DNA of 58,109 bases from Burkholderia sp. E7m39 (lineage in GTDB: Bacteria > Pseudomonadota > Gammaproteobacteria > Burkholderiales > Burkholderiaceae). The notes beneath the pieces are model-generated. The model was not told the DNA's origin. It saw nothing but the letters and a program-made list of their open reading frames with translations, and did no database searches. The number at the start of each line of letters is the position of its first letter. Within the stretch, counting starts at the first letter, position 1. This document shows, piece after piece, positions 26,185 through 35,949 of this stretch. The stretch is from NCBI GenBank assembly GCA_001319865.1, contig BBSL01000292.1, forward strand, positions 1-58,109, written 5' to 3'. The position numbers and the translations under genes are program-made.

Positions 26185-26274
26185 CTATGCCCCGAAGGTA
26201 TGGAAATAGACTCAATCGGTCTTGGACGGATTTCGCCTGCATCCCTAGTATGGGCACATCAGCAGGAGAGCCGT
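26185..26274. promoter_or_regulatory. catR-catB divergent control region
   Basis: This 90-bp spacer holds two CatR/BenM-like elements. One is ATGC-N7-GTAT at 26189-26203, close to the ATAC-N7-GTAT recognition sequence known for BenM/CatM. The other is AGAC-N7-GTCT at about 26211-26225. The catB start is preceded by AGGAGAG. Tandem sites of this type are expected for muconate-dependent activation. Confidence 0.55.
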
Positions 26275-27438
26275 ATGATACCAAGTCCCGTTCAGATACA
26301 AGCTGTAGAGACCATTCTCGTCGATGTTCCGACGATTCGCCCGCACCGCCTGTCGGTTGCGACGATGAATTGCCAAGCGCTCGTGCTGGTCCGCATTCAA
26401 TGCGCGGACGGTATGACGGGCTGGGGCGAAGCGACCACGATCGGCGGTCTCGCTTACGGCGAGGAAAGCCCCGAGAGCATCAAAACCAATATCGACACCT
26501 ATTTCGCGCCGATGCTCAAGGGCATGGACGCGACCCGTCCCGGCCAGGCCATGGCGAAGCTGCGCGAGTGCTTTCAGGGCAACCGCTTTGCGAAGTGCGC
26601 AATCGAAACGGCGCTGTTCGATGCGCAGGCGCAGCGCGTCGGCGTGCCGCTGTCGGAGCTGTTCGGCGGCCGCGTGACGGACTCCGTCGAAGTGGCGTGG
26701 ACGCTCGCGAGCGGCGACACGGGCCGCGATATCGACGAGGCGCATCTGATGCTGGAAAAGAAGCGCCATCGCGTATTCAAGCTGAAGATCGGCAGCCGCG
26801 CGCCCGCCGACGATGTCGCGCATGTCGCCGCGATCAAGGCGGCTGTCGGCGATCGCGCCGAAGTGCGCGTCGACGTGAATCAGGCGTGGAGCCAGAGGGA
26901 AGCGATCTGGGCGAGCGAGCGGCTCGCGCACGCGGGCTGCAATCTGATCGAGCAGCCCATCGCCGCCGACGATCGCAATGGGCTCAAGCGCCTCACGCAT
27001 CTGTCGAAGGTGCCCATCATGGCCGACGAAGCGCTGCACGGTCCCGTGGATGCATTCGACGTCGCCAGCGCGCACGCGGCCGACGTATTCGCCGTGAAGA
27101 TCGCGCAATCCGGCGGTTTGACGGGCGCGGCGAGCGTGGCGGCCATTGCGCTCGCGGCGGGCGTCGATCTGTATGGCGGAACGATGCTCGAAGGCGCGGT
27201 CGGCACGATTGCTTCCGCACAGCTGTTCAGCACGTTTCGCGAACTGAAGTGGGGCACTGAACTCTTCGGACCGCTGCTTCTGACGGAAGAAATTCTGATC
27301 GAGCCTCTGCGCTACGAGAACTTCGCATTGCAGTTGCCGCAAGGACCAGGACTCGGTATTCAACTCGACCTCGACAAGATCGCGAGATTGCGCCGCGATT
27401 CGAAACACGGCGCGAGTGTAGTGAAAAGTTCGCTATGA
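26275..27438 (+). CDS. catB: muconate cycloisomerase
   Basis: A 387-residue enolase-superfamily enzyme that converts cis,cis-muconate to muconolactone. It carries the lid sequence RPHRLSVATMNCQ, the Lys-x-Lys catalytic motif in FKLKIGSR (about residue 168), metal ligands in VDVNQAW, EQPI and ADEAL, and the GGTMLEG segment near the C-terminus. The ATG at 26275 follows AGGAGAG. First gene of catBAC. The chain length is as expected for CatB (about 370-390). Confidence 0.93.
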   Translation: MIPSPVQIQAVETILVDVPTIRPHRLSVATMNCQALVLVRIQCADGMTGWGEATTIGGLAYGEESPESIKTNIDTYFAPMLKGMDATRPGQAMAKLRECFQGNRFAKCAIETALFDAQAQRVGVPLSELFGGRVTDSVEVAWTLASGDTGRDIDEAHLMLEKKRHRVFKLKIGSRAPADDVAHVAAIKAAVGDRAEVRVDVNQAWSQREAIWASERLAHAGCNLIEQPIAADDRNGLKRLTHLSKVPIMADEALHGPVDAFDVASAHAADVFAVKIAQSGGLTGAASVAAIALAAGVDLYGGTMLEGAVGTIASAQLFSTFRELKWGTELFGPLLLTEEILIEPLRYENFALQLPQGPGLGIQLDLDKIARLRRDSKHGASVVKSSL

Positions 27439-27485
27439 CGGTGCTGATGTAGCAGCAGCCCCGTAAAGCACATTTTGCATCGTCG

Positions 27486-27515
27486 TCAGTGATTGAAATG
27501 TCAGTGATTGAAATA
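27486..27515 (+). repeat. tandem 15-bp duplication in the catA leader
   Basis: The sequence TCAGTGATTGAAATG is repeated directly as TCAGTGATTGAAATA (14 of 15 identical), ending just before the AAGGAG ribosome-binding site of catA. It may be a slippage duplication. Confidence 0.8.
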
Positions 27516-27530
27516 AAAGGAGACATCCCC

Positions 27531-28433
27531 ATGGACATCAAAACCATCGACGCCCTGTTGAACAAGATCAACGAGAGCGCCACGCACGAAGGCAACGCCC
27601 GTACGAAGCAGGTGGTCAACCGCATCATTCGCGATCTGTTCATCACGATCGACGAACTCGATGTGACGCCGAACGAATTCTGGTCGGCGTTGAATTATCT
27701 CGGCGAGGCGGGTCAAAGCGGCGAACTCGGCTTGCTGGCAGCGGGTCTCGGCTTCGAGCACTTCCTGGACGTCCGTCTCGACGAAGCGGAGAAGAAGGCA
27801 GGACTCGGGGGCGGCACGCCGCGCACGATCGAAGGTCCGCTGTATGTGGCGGGCGCGCCGGAATCGACAGGCCATGCGCGCCTCGACAACGGCAATGAGC
27901 CGGGCGAAACGCTGGTGATGCGTGGCCGCGTGTTGGGCGAAGATGGCCAGCCGCTGCGCAATGCGCTCGTCGAAGTGTGGCACGCGAACCATCTCGGCAA
28001 CTACTCGCATTTCGACAAATCGCAGCCCGAGTTCAATCTGCGCCGCTCGATCCGCACCGACGAAAACGGCACATACAGCTTCCGCAGCGTGGTGCCCATC
28101 GGCTATAGCGTGCCGCCGGAAGGCAAGACGCAGCAACTGCTCGATCTGCTCGGCCGTCACGGCCATCGTCCGGCGCATATTCACTTCTTCGTGTCGGCGC
28201 CCGGCTATCGCAAGCTGACAACGCAGATCAATATCGAAGGTGATCCGTATCTGTGGGACGACTTTGCGTTCGCGACGCGAGAAGGTCTCGTGCCTGCCGT
28301 GAAGAAAGAAGAGGGCGCGGCGGGCAAGCCTTACGGTATCGACGGCAACTTCGCGCTGATCGATTTCGACTTCAGCCTCGTCAAGGAACGCAGCGACGTG
28401 CCGACGAGCGAAGTGGAACGCGTGCGTGCGTAA
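27531..28433 (+). CDS. catA: catechol 1,2-dioxygenase
   Basis: An intradiol ring-cleaving dioxygenase of 300 residues that opens catechol to cis,cis-muconate with a non-haem Fe(III). The four ligands are visible: Tyr158 (GNYSHFD), Tyr192 (GYSVPPEG), His216 and His218 (HRPAHIHFF). The N-terminal helical linker domain is also present. The ATG at 27531 follows AAGGAG. It sits between catB and catC and shares their direction, so expression from the catB promoter is likely. Confidence 0.95.
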   Translation: MDIKTIDALLNKINESATHEGNARTKQVVNRIIRDLFITIDELDVTPNEFWSALNYLGEAGQSGELGLLAAGLGFEHFLDVRLDEAEKKAGLGGGTPRTIEGPLYVAGAPESTGHARLDNGNEPGETLVMRGRVLGEDGQPLRNALVEVWHANHLGNYSHFDKSQPEFNLRRSIRTDENGTYSFRSVVPIGYSVPPEGKTQQLLDLLGRHGHRPAHIHFFVSAPGYRKLTTQINIEGDPYLWDDFAFATREGLVPAVKKEEGAAGKPYGIDGNFALIDFDFSLVKERSDVPTSEVERVRA

Positions 28434-28532
28434 AGCGCTAAAAGTATGAACGCGGCTGCCATATCAGGCGGCCGTTTGCACGATCGAGCGGCAATCGACA
28501 TACACGCCGCACAATCCTTAGAGAGAATCCAA

Positions 28533-28823
28533 ATGCTTTTTCACGTGAAGATGATCGTCAAGTTGCCGCCCGACATGCCTGTCGAACGTGCCGACGAATT
28601 AAAGGCCAAAGAAAAGGCGATGGCGCAGCGTCTGCAGAAGGAAGGCATCTGGCGCCATCTTTGGCGCATTGCCGGACTGTATGCGAACTTCAGCGTATTC
28701 GATGTGGAAAGCCCGGCGCAATTGAATGATCTGCTCATGCAATTGCCGCTGTATCCGTATATGGAAATAACGGTGGATGCGATGTGCCGGCATCCGTCTT
28801 CGATTCATGAGGATGATCGCTAA
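28533..28823 (+). CDS. catC: muconolactone delta-isomerase
   Basis: A 96-residue protein that converts muconolactone to 3-oxoadipate enol-lactone. The start MLFHVKMIVKLPPDMP and the middle QKEGIWRHLWRIAGLYANFSVFDVESPAQLND are typical of CatC, which forms a decamer. The ATG at 28533 is 100 bp after catA. Downstream enol-lactone hydrolysis and CoA transfer genes are not in this window, so those steps must be encoded elsewhere. Confidence 0.93.
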   Translation: MLFHVKMIVKLPPDMPVERADELKAKEKAMAQRLQKEGIWRHLWRIAGLYANFSVFDVESPAQLNDLLMQLPLYPYMEITVDAMCRHPSSIHEDDR

Positions 28824-28834
28824 GCTGTCTGGCG

Positions 28835-28871
28835 AAAAAAAGGAAGAGCGGTTAAAAGAACCGTCTCTTCC
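28835..28871 (-). terminator. intrinsic terminator of hmp, reading leftwards
   Basis: On the minus strand a 12-bp stem (GGAAGAG..CGGTT with one bulged base) closes on a CTTTT loop and is followed by seven T. It lies 60 bp after the hmp stop and 12 bp after the catC stop, so it probably also insulates the two convergent units. Confidence 0.85.
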
Positions 28872-28930
28872 AAAGCACTACCAGGGTAGCCCTAACAGAC
28901 AACAACAACCACTACAACAAAAGCGCACTA

Positions 28931-30112
28931 TCAGTCGAGTGCCGAAGCCGGACCGAAGAACTCGAAACGGCTCTGCTTTTCCGGCACGCCGATCGCCTTC
29001 AGATGCCGCTTCACTGCCTTCATGAACGGCTTCGGTCCAAGGAAGTACACGTCGACATCGCGGGTCGCGGGCATCCATTCGATCAGACGCGCTTCGTCGA
29101 TATAGCCTTCAGCGTGATGCGCGTCGTCGTCGTGACGCGGCTTCTCGTACACATAGAAGCGCTTGAGTTGCGGATGACGGTCCGCGAGTTCGTCGATGAC
29201 GTCGCGGAACGCGTGCACGCCGCCGTGACGCGTCGCGTGAATGAAGTGAATGGGGCGCGACGTCTGCAGCGCTGCGTTCAGCATCGCGAGCGTCGGCGTG
29301 ATGCCGACACCGCCGCTGATCAGCACGAGCGGCTTGTCGTTATGCTCCAGCGTGAAATCGCCTGACGGTGTGAACAGATCCAGCGTCGCGCCTTCCTGTA
29401 CTGAATCGTGCAGATAGTTCGAAGCCTTGCCGTTCGGCTCGCGCTTCACGCTGATCCGGTATTCGCGGCCATTCGCCGCAGCCGACAGCGAGTAGTTGCG
29501 GCGAATCTCTTCGCCGTCGACGGTGAGGCGCAGACCAATGTATTGGCCCGGCTCGAAGCTGAGCAGATCGCCGCCGTCCACGGGACGCAGATAGAACGAC
29601 GTGATCTCGTCGCTTTCCTTCACCTTGCGCACGACCACGAAGGGCCGCGTGCCGCGCCAGCCGCCCGCTGCCGTTTCCTTCTCGACGTACACGTTTTCTT
29701 CAAGACCGATCAGCAAGTTCGACAACTGCCCGTACGCGGCGCCCCACGCTTCGATCACGGCGTCCGTCGCGATTTCGGCGCCGAGCACTTCGCGGATCGC
29801 ACGCAGCAAACATGTGCCGACGATCGGATAATGCTCGGGCAGGATGTTGAGCGCGACATGCTTGTTGACGATCTGCGTGACGAGTCCGCCGAGCTGCTCG
29901 AGTTGATCGATATGACGCGCGTACATCAGCACGGCGTTCGCGAGTGCGCGCGGCTGGTCGCCCGACTGCTGGTGCGCCTGGTTGAACAGCGGCCGCACGC
30001 TCGGATACTCCGACAGCATGGTCTTGTAGAAATGCGTGGTGAGCGCTTCGCCGCCGCTTTCGAGCAGCGGAACGGTGGCCTTGACGATTGCGCGATGTTC
30101 GGCTGACAGCAT
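28931..30112 (-). CDS. hmp: flavohaemoglobin, nitric oxide dioxygenase
   Basis: A 393-residue Hmp protein that oxidises NO to nitrate using O2 and NAD(P)H. An N-terminal globin domain (residues 1-140) carries the proximal His85 in VNKHVALNI. A ferredoxin-reductase-like FAD domain (RNYSLS near 205) and an NAD domain (LISGGVGITPTLAML near 265) follow. Length and order match the family. It diverges from norR and is preceded by a sigma-54 promoter at 30174-30189, so NorR activation by NO is likely. Confidence 0.94.
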   Translation of the reverse strand: MLSAEHRAIVKATVPLLESGGEALTTHFYKTMLSEYPSVRPLFNQAHQQSGDQPRALANAVLMYARHIDQLEQLGGLVTQIVNKHVALNILPEHYPIVGTCLLRAIREVLGAEIATDAVIEAWGAAYGQLSNLLIGLEENVYVEKETAAGGWRGTRPFVVVRKVKESDEITSFYLRPVDGGDLLSFEPGQYIGLRLTVDGEEIRRNYSLSAAANGREYRISVKREPNGKASNYLHDSVQEGATLDLFTPSGDFTLEHNDKPLVLISGGVGITPTLAMLNAALQTSRPIHFIHATRHGGVHAFRDVIDELADRHPQLKRFYVYEKPRHDDDAHHAEGYIDEARLIEWMPATRDVDVYFLGPKPFMKAVKRHLKAIGVPEKQSRFEFFGPASALD

Positions 30113-30173
30113 GTGATGTTTTCCTCATAGTGGGTGAGTGAGTCCGCTCACGGGCGGTTTCACTTATCTCTTT

Positions 30174-30189
30174 TGCAGGTATTGGGCCA
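30174..30189 (-). promoter_or_regulatory. sigma-54 promoter of hmp
   Basis: On the minus strand TGGCCCAATACCTGCA matches the -24/-12 consensus, with GG and GC elements ten bases apart. It lies about 60 bp upstream of the hmp start. NorR is a sigma-54 activator encoded just upstream in the opposite direction, which supports the call. Confidence 0.75.
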
Positions 30190-30237
30190 GCTTCGAAACA
30201 TCGTAAAATCAGTGAGTTAGAAATATCAGACGTGGAT

Positions 30238-31857
<1,620 letters not shown>

Positions 31858-31881
31858 GCGCTGAATGGGCGGGCCGCCCGG

Positions 31882-31911
31882 ATCTGATTTGGTAGTATCT
31901 GATTTGTCAGT
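31882..31911. promoter_or_regulatory. MarR operator candidate 1, before the first marR gene
   Basis: TATCTGATTTGTCAG at 31896-31910 is the first of four related sites in this cluster. It is part of a 15-bp direct duplication (ATCTGATTTG repeated at 31882 and 31897) and continues into TCAGAT, giving ATCTGA and TCAGAT arms. It lies 30 bp upstream of the first MarR start. Confidence 0.65.
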
Positions 31912-31940
31912 CAGATTGCCGATCGCTCAGGAGATTTCGC

Positions 31941-32378
31941 GTGCGTCACTACACCAAAGACAATTTCAGGCTCACGGAAAGCGTCGGCTTCCAGCTCGTG
32001 AAGGCGCGCAATCTGATCGTGACGGAGATGGATGCGGCGCTGAAGGACCTCGACATCTCCAGCCAGCAAATGGGCATCCTGCTGACGCTCCGGCAGAAAA
32101 TGGCGTCGACACCGTTCGAATTGTCGAAAATTCTCGGCATCGACACGGGCCTGATGACGCGCATGCTCGACAAGCTCGAAATGAAAGGACTGGTGGTGCG
32201 TTCGCGCGACGAGCACGACCGCCGCGTCGTCAACCTTGCGATGACGAAAGCCGGCATCGCCGTCGCCGACCGGATTCCCGACATCGCCCCCGACGTGCTC
32301 AACGCGCGTCTCAAGCACTTCACCAAAGCCGAAGTCACCGAGTTGCGCCGCCTGCTGCGCAAGTTCGCGGGCGACTGA
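31941..32378 (+). CDS. MarR family regulator, first of two paralogues
   Basis: A 145-residue winged-helix regulator. The DNA-binding part contains STPFELSKILGIDTGLMTRMLDKLEMKGLV and the wing RSRDEHDRRVVNL. MarR proteins are repressors relieved by phenolic or antibiotic ligands. The GTG at 31941 follows AGGAGA. It has a same-length paralogue 150 bp downstream that aligns without gaps. It probably represses itself and the efflux genes through the repeated TATCTGA sites. Confidence 0.88.
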   Translation: MRHYTKDNFRLTESVGFQLVKARNLIVTEMDAALKDLDISSQQMGILLTLRQKMASTPFELSKILGIDTGLMTRMLDKLEMKGLVVRSRDEHDRRVVNLAMTKAGIAVADRIPDIAPDVLNARLKHFTKAEVTELRRLLRKFAGD

Positions 32379-32475
32379 GCTTCCGTTCGTCTCTCTTCGC
32401 TGAACCTGCGCATTATCCGACTGGAAGTAAGGGATAGTCGCAGTTAGCGCAACAATGAGTTGCAGTCGGATGCTG

Positions 32476-32504
32476 TTGACTGTATCTGACCTGTCAACTA
32501 TTGT
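32476..32504 (+). promoter_or_regulatory. promoter of the second marR gene with an operator in its spacer
   Basis: TTGACT (32476-32481) and TATTGT (32499-32504) are separated by exactly 17 bp. The spacer contains operator candidate 2, TATCTGACCTGTCAA (32483-32497), so repressor binding would exclude RNA polymerase. The flanks GTTGAC and GTCAAC add a wider dyad. Confidence 0.7.
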
Positions 32505-32529
32505 TCCTGCAATTAGCGAGGAGTCAGAG

Positions 32530-32967
32530 ATGTCGCACTATTCGAAGGAAGATTTCCATTTGACGGAGAACGTGGGTTTTGCGATCAGCAAAGCGCGCAA
32601 CCTCGTGATGTCGCATATGGATTCGGCGGTGAAGGGCCTGAATGTGCGGGCCCAGCACATCGGCATTTTCATGGCGCTGCTGCGGGGCCAGGACACCACA
32701 CCCGCGATGCTGTCGCGCCATTTGGGCATCGATACGGGATTGATGACGCGCACGCTCGACAAGCTCGAAACGCAGGGCATGCTGACGCGCTCGCGCAACG
32801 GCGCGGACCGCCGTGTCGTGAATCTCGAACTGACGGAAACGGGCCGCGAGGTTGCGCTGCGTCTCGCCGAGATCGCGCCGGACGTGCTGAACGAACGACT
32901 GCAATGCTTTACGCGGGAAGAGTTCGTTGAACTGAGCCGTCTGCTTCGCAAGTTTCTCGCTGCCTGA
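32530..32967 (+). CDS. MarR family regulator, second of two paralogues
   Basis: A 145-residue MarR protein with TPAMLSRHLGIDTGLMTRTLDKLETQGML and wing RSRNGADRRVVNLELT. The pair diverges mostly in the N-terminal dimer and ligand region (FQLVKARNLIV versus FAISKARNLVM), so the two could sense different ligands while sharing the operator. The ATG at 32530 follows GAGGAG. It lies 36 bp upstream of the outer-membrane gene. Confidence 0.88.
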   Translation: MSHYSKEDFHLTENVGFAISKARNLVMSHMDSAVKGLNVRAQHIGIFMALLRGQDTTPAMLSRHLGIDTGLMTRTLDKLETQGMLTRSRNGADRRVVNLELTETGREVALRLAEIAPDVLNERLQCFTREEFVELSRLLRKFLAA

Positions 32968-32985
32968 GCCATTTTTTTACTCAAA

Positions 32986-33000
32986 TATCTGATAGGTCAG
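32986..33000. promoter_or_regulatory. MarR operator candidate 3, before the outer-membrane efflux gene
   Basis: TATCTGATAGGTCAG lies 3 bp upstream of the ATG at 33004, and its AGG is the only plausible ribosome-binding sequence. The site would therefore overlap the translation start, as seen for repressors that block early transcription. Confidence 0.65.
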
Positions 33001-33003
33001 ACA

Positions 33004-34512
33004 ATGTACGTTCAATCAAACGCGAGGCGCCACGCGTCTCGTGCGCTGAAAGTGGGTGTGTCGGCCATGTTCGCTGCGGTGCTGTCGGCATGTGTGAACT
33101 ATGCGGGCATTCATAGCGACGCGAAGACGGCCGAGCCGCAGCAGTACGCCACCCAACAGAGCCTTCCCTCGGAGCAGGGCCACTGGCCCGCGGCGAACTG
33201 GGCCGACCAGTTCGGCGACGCGCAACTGAAGTCGCTCATCGACGAGGCCTTGAAGAGCAGCCCGACGCTCGACCAGGCGCGCGCCCGCGTCGCGTCGGCA
33301 TCGGCTTTCAGCGAGACGGCGAAGGCGGGCACGATGCCGCGTGTCGACGCGAGCTATTCGCTGACGCGTCAGCAATTTTCGAGCACGGCGCTGGTGCCGC
33401 CGCCGTATGGCGGCTCCTGGCAGACGGAAAACAAGGGCTTGTTGAGCGCGTCATACGATCTCGACCTGTGGGGCAAGAACCGCGAGGCGCTGAAGGCGGC
33501 CGTTTCGCAGTTGCAGGCGAGCGAGGCCGACGCGGAAGTCGTCAAGCTGACGCTGACGACGTCGCTTGCGCGCACGTACAACCAGCTTGCGCGGCTCTAT
33601 GCGCTGCGTGACATCGCGCAGGAAGAAGTCGCGCAGCGCGAGCAGATCGAGCGGATCACGGCGGGCCGCATCGCGACGGGTCTCGACACGGAAGTCGAAC
33701 GCAAGACGGCGCAGGCGAATCTGGCCACGAGCCGCGCCGCGCTGAAATCGCTCGACGGGCAGATCCTGACGACCCGTTATCAACTCGCCGCGCTGATGGG
33801 CGCGGGTCCGGACCGCGGCCTGCAGATCGCGCGCCCGGCGCTCGGCACGGGCGACGAAGTGCGTCTGCCCGACAACCTGCCCGCCGATCTCGTGAGCCGC
33901 CGGCCGGACATCGTCGCCGCGCGCTGGCGCGTCGATGCGACGACGCATGACGTGAAGGAAGCGAAGGCCGAGTTCTATCCCGACATCAACCTGAGCGCCG
34001 CCATCGGCCTCGACGCATTCGGCTTCGGCCGCTTTCTGACTGCGGCGAGCCGCACGGCGTCGGTGGGCCCGGCGATCCATCTGCCCATCTTCGATGCCGG
34101 TGAGCTGCGCGCGCAACTGAAGGGCCGCTACGCCGGATTCGACTACGCCGTCGCGACGTACAACCAGACGCTCGTCACTGCGTTGAGCGAAGTCGCGACG
34201 CAGCTCGCCGACGTGCGTTCGACCGACGGCCAGCTCGTCGATGCACAGGCCGCACAGGATGCCGCGCGCAAAGCCGACCAGCTCGCGCTCGTGCAATACA
34301 AGGCCGGTCTGACGAACCAACTGACGGTATTGAACGCCGACGTCAACGCGTTGAGCGCCGATCAGGCCGTCGCGAATCTGCGCATGGACCGCCGCGATCA
34401 GCAGATCGCGCTGGCCTCCGCGCTTGGCGGCGGTTTCGTCGATACGTCAAACGAAACGCAAAACACACCCGTGGCGTCCGCCACTGCAACGCCTGCCGTC
34501 GCCGAGCAATGA
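33004..34512 (+). CDS. NodT family outer-membrane efflux lipoprotein
   Basis: A 502-residue TolC-like outer-membrane channel. The lipobox LSAC lies near residue 30, and two repeated OEP regions follow (starting WADQFGDAQLKSLIDEALKSSPTLDQARARVASA). The segment DLWGKNREALKAAVSQLQASEAD and the central RRPDIVAARWRVDA motif are typical of NodT/OprM-type proteins. It would connect the EmrA adaptor to the outside. First gene of the efflux unit, with operator candidate 3 at its start. Confidence 0.88.
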   Translation: MYVQSNARRHASRALKVGVSAMFAAVLSACVNYAGIHSDAKTAEPQQYATQQSLPSEQGHWPAANWADQFGDAQLKSLIDEALKSSPTLDQARARVASASAFSETAKAGTMPRVDASYSLTRQQFSSTALVPPPYGGSWQTENKGLLSASYDLDLWGKNREALKAAVSQLQASEADAEVVKLTLTTSLARTYNQLARLYALRDIAQEEVAQREQIERITAGRIATGLDTEVERKTAQANLATSRAALKSLDGQILTTRYQLAALMGAGPDRGLQIARPALGTGDEVRLPDNLPADLVSRRPDIVAARWRVDATTHDVKEAKAEFYPDINLSAAIGLDAFGFGRFLTAASRTASVGPAIHLPIFDAGELRAQLKGRYAGFDYAVATYNQTLVTALSEVATQLADVRSTDGQLVDAQAAQDAARKADQLALVQYKAGLTNQLTVLNADVNALSADQAVANLRMDRRDQQIALASALGGGFVDTSNETQNTPVASATATPAVAEQ

Positions 34513-34546
34513 GCGGCGACCTATCGACCTGCCTGGAGAAATCAAA

Positions 34547-35878
34547 ATGAGCGAAATCAACACCCCGCAGCGCGAGACGACGCAAGCGCCGCAGACGCAG
34601 CCCGAGGCAGCGCCGAAGGGCGCCGCCGCCGTCAGCGAGCCGGACACGCGCAAGCGCAAATTGCTGCTCTCGCTGCTTGGCGCCGCGATCGTCGCGTCCG
34701 CTGCGGCGTACGGCGCGTACTACATGACCTACGCGCGCTATCACGAGTCCACCGACGACGCCTATGTCAGCGGCAATCTCGTGCAATTGACGCCGCAGGT
34801 GACGGGCACCGTCGTTGCCGTGAATGCCGACGATACGCAGATCGTGAAGGCGGGCGACCCCGTCGTGACGCTCGACAACGCCGACGCCAGGATCGCGCTC
34901 GGCAACGCCGAAGCGACACTTGGGCAGACCGTGCGGCAAGTGAGCACGCTGTACGTCAACAACGATTTCTACGCCGCGAACGTCGCGCAGAAGCAATCGG
35001 ATCTGGCGCGCGCGCAAGACGATCTGCGTCGCCGGCAGGCTGTTGCCGGCACGGGGGCCGTCTCCGCCGAAGACATCGCGCATGCGCGCGACACCGTGAC
35101 GGCCGCGCAGGCCGCGCTCGATGCCGCGCGGCAGCAGGCGGAAGCGAACCGCGCATTGACGGATCGCACGACGATCGAACAGCACCCGAACGTGCAGGCG
35201 GCCGCCGCGAAGGTGCGCGACGCCTACCTCGCTTACGCGCGCAATACGCTGCCTGCGCCCGTCACGGGCTACGTCGCGAAGCGTTCGGTGCAGGTCGGTC
35301 AGCGCGTGTCGCCGGGTACGCCGTTGATGGCCATCGTGCCCCTCGACGGCGTGTGGGTCGATGCGAACTACAAGGAAAGCCAATTGCGCAACATGCGCAT
35401 CGGTCAGCCCGTCACGCTGACGGCTGACGTGTACGGCGGCAAGGTGCAGTACCACGGCCGCGTGGTCGGCTTTTCGGCGGGCACGGGCAGCGCGTTTGCG
35501 ACGCTGCCGGCGCAGAACGCGACGGGCAACTGGATCAAGGTCGTGCAGCGCCTGCCCGCGCGCATCCAGCTCGACCAGAAAGAACTCGAAGCGCATCCGC
35601 TGCGCATCGGACTGTCGATGGACGTCGACGTCGACACGCGCGACGACACCGGGCCGCAGCTCGGCGCCGCGCTGAATACGACCTACCGCACCGATGTGTT
35701 CGCGCAATACGGCGCACAGGCCGACTCCGAAATCGAGCGGATCATTGCCCAGAACATCGTGCCGACGCACCCGGCGCAAGCAGCGCAAGCAAGTAAAGCC
35801 GCATCGCCCCGGCCGATGGCCGCGCGCGAAGCAGCAGAAAAGCCTGGCCGCGCCGCACCGGCGCAACACGCCGGCTGA
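34547..35878 (+). CDS. emrA: HlyD/EmrA-type membrane-fusion protein
   Basis: A 443-residue periplasmic adaptor: a Pro/Gln-rich N-terminus, one membrane span near residues 40-60, a biotinyl-lipoyl-like motif (ESTDDAYVSGNLVQLTPQVTGTV), a long helical hairpin region and the second lipoyl half (PVTGYVAKRSVQVGQRVSPG). It closely follows EmrA. The ATG at 34547 follows GGAG. It bridges the frameshifted EmrB exporter and the NodT channel. The C-terminal tail is Ala/Pro-rich and unstructured. Confidence 0.88.
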   Translation: MSEINTPQRETTQAPQTQPEAAPKGAAAVSEPDTRKRKLLLSLLGAAIVASAAAYGAYYMTYARYHESTDDAYVSGNLVQLTPQVTGTVVAVNADDTQIVKAGDPVVTLDNADARIALGNAEATLGQTVRQVSTLYVNNDFYAANVAQKQSDLARAQDDLRRRQAVAGTGAVSAEDIAHARDTVTAAQAALDAARQQAEANRALTDRTTIEQHPNVQAAAAKVRDAYLAYARNTLPAPVTGYVAKRSVQVGQRVSPGTPLMAIVPLDGVWVDANYKESQLRNMRIGQPVTLTADVYGGKVQYHGRVVGFSAGTGSAFATLPAQNATGNWIKVVQRLPARIQLDQKELEAHPLRIGLSMDVDVDTRDDTGPQLGAALNTTYRTDVFAQYGAQADSEIERIIAQNIVPTHPAQAAQASKAASPRPMAAREAAEKPGRAAPAQHAG

Positions 35879-35886
35879 TCGCCACG

Positions 35887-35916
35887 GAGGACGCGATGCA
35901 TCGCGATCGCGTCCTC
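35887..35916. other. hairpin between emrA and emrB
   Basis: GAGGACGCGA and TCGCGTCCTC form a perfect 10-bp stem with a 10-nt loop, without a following T-run. It separates emrA from the emrB operator, so emrB may be partly transcribed on its own, or the hairpin may stabilise the emrA mRNA end. Confidence 0.5.
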
Positions 35917-35929
35917 GCCCGTTCACGTA

Positions 35930-35945
35930 ACTGACATGTCAGATA
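35930..35945. promoter_or_regulatory. MarR operator candidate 4, before emrB
   Basis: ACTGACATGTCAGATA is the reverse complement of a TATCTGA-N3-GTCAG site. It contains the perfect 12-bp palindrome CTGACATGTCAG and ends 4 bp before the emrB ATG at 35950. Confidence 0.68.
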
Positions 35946-35949
35946 AACC

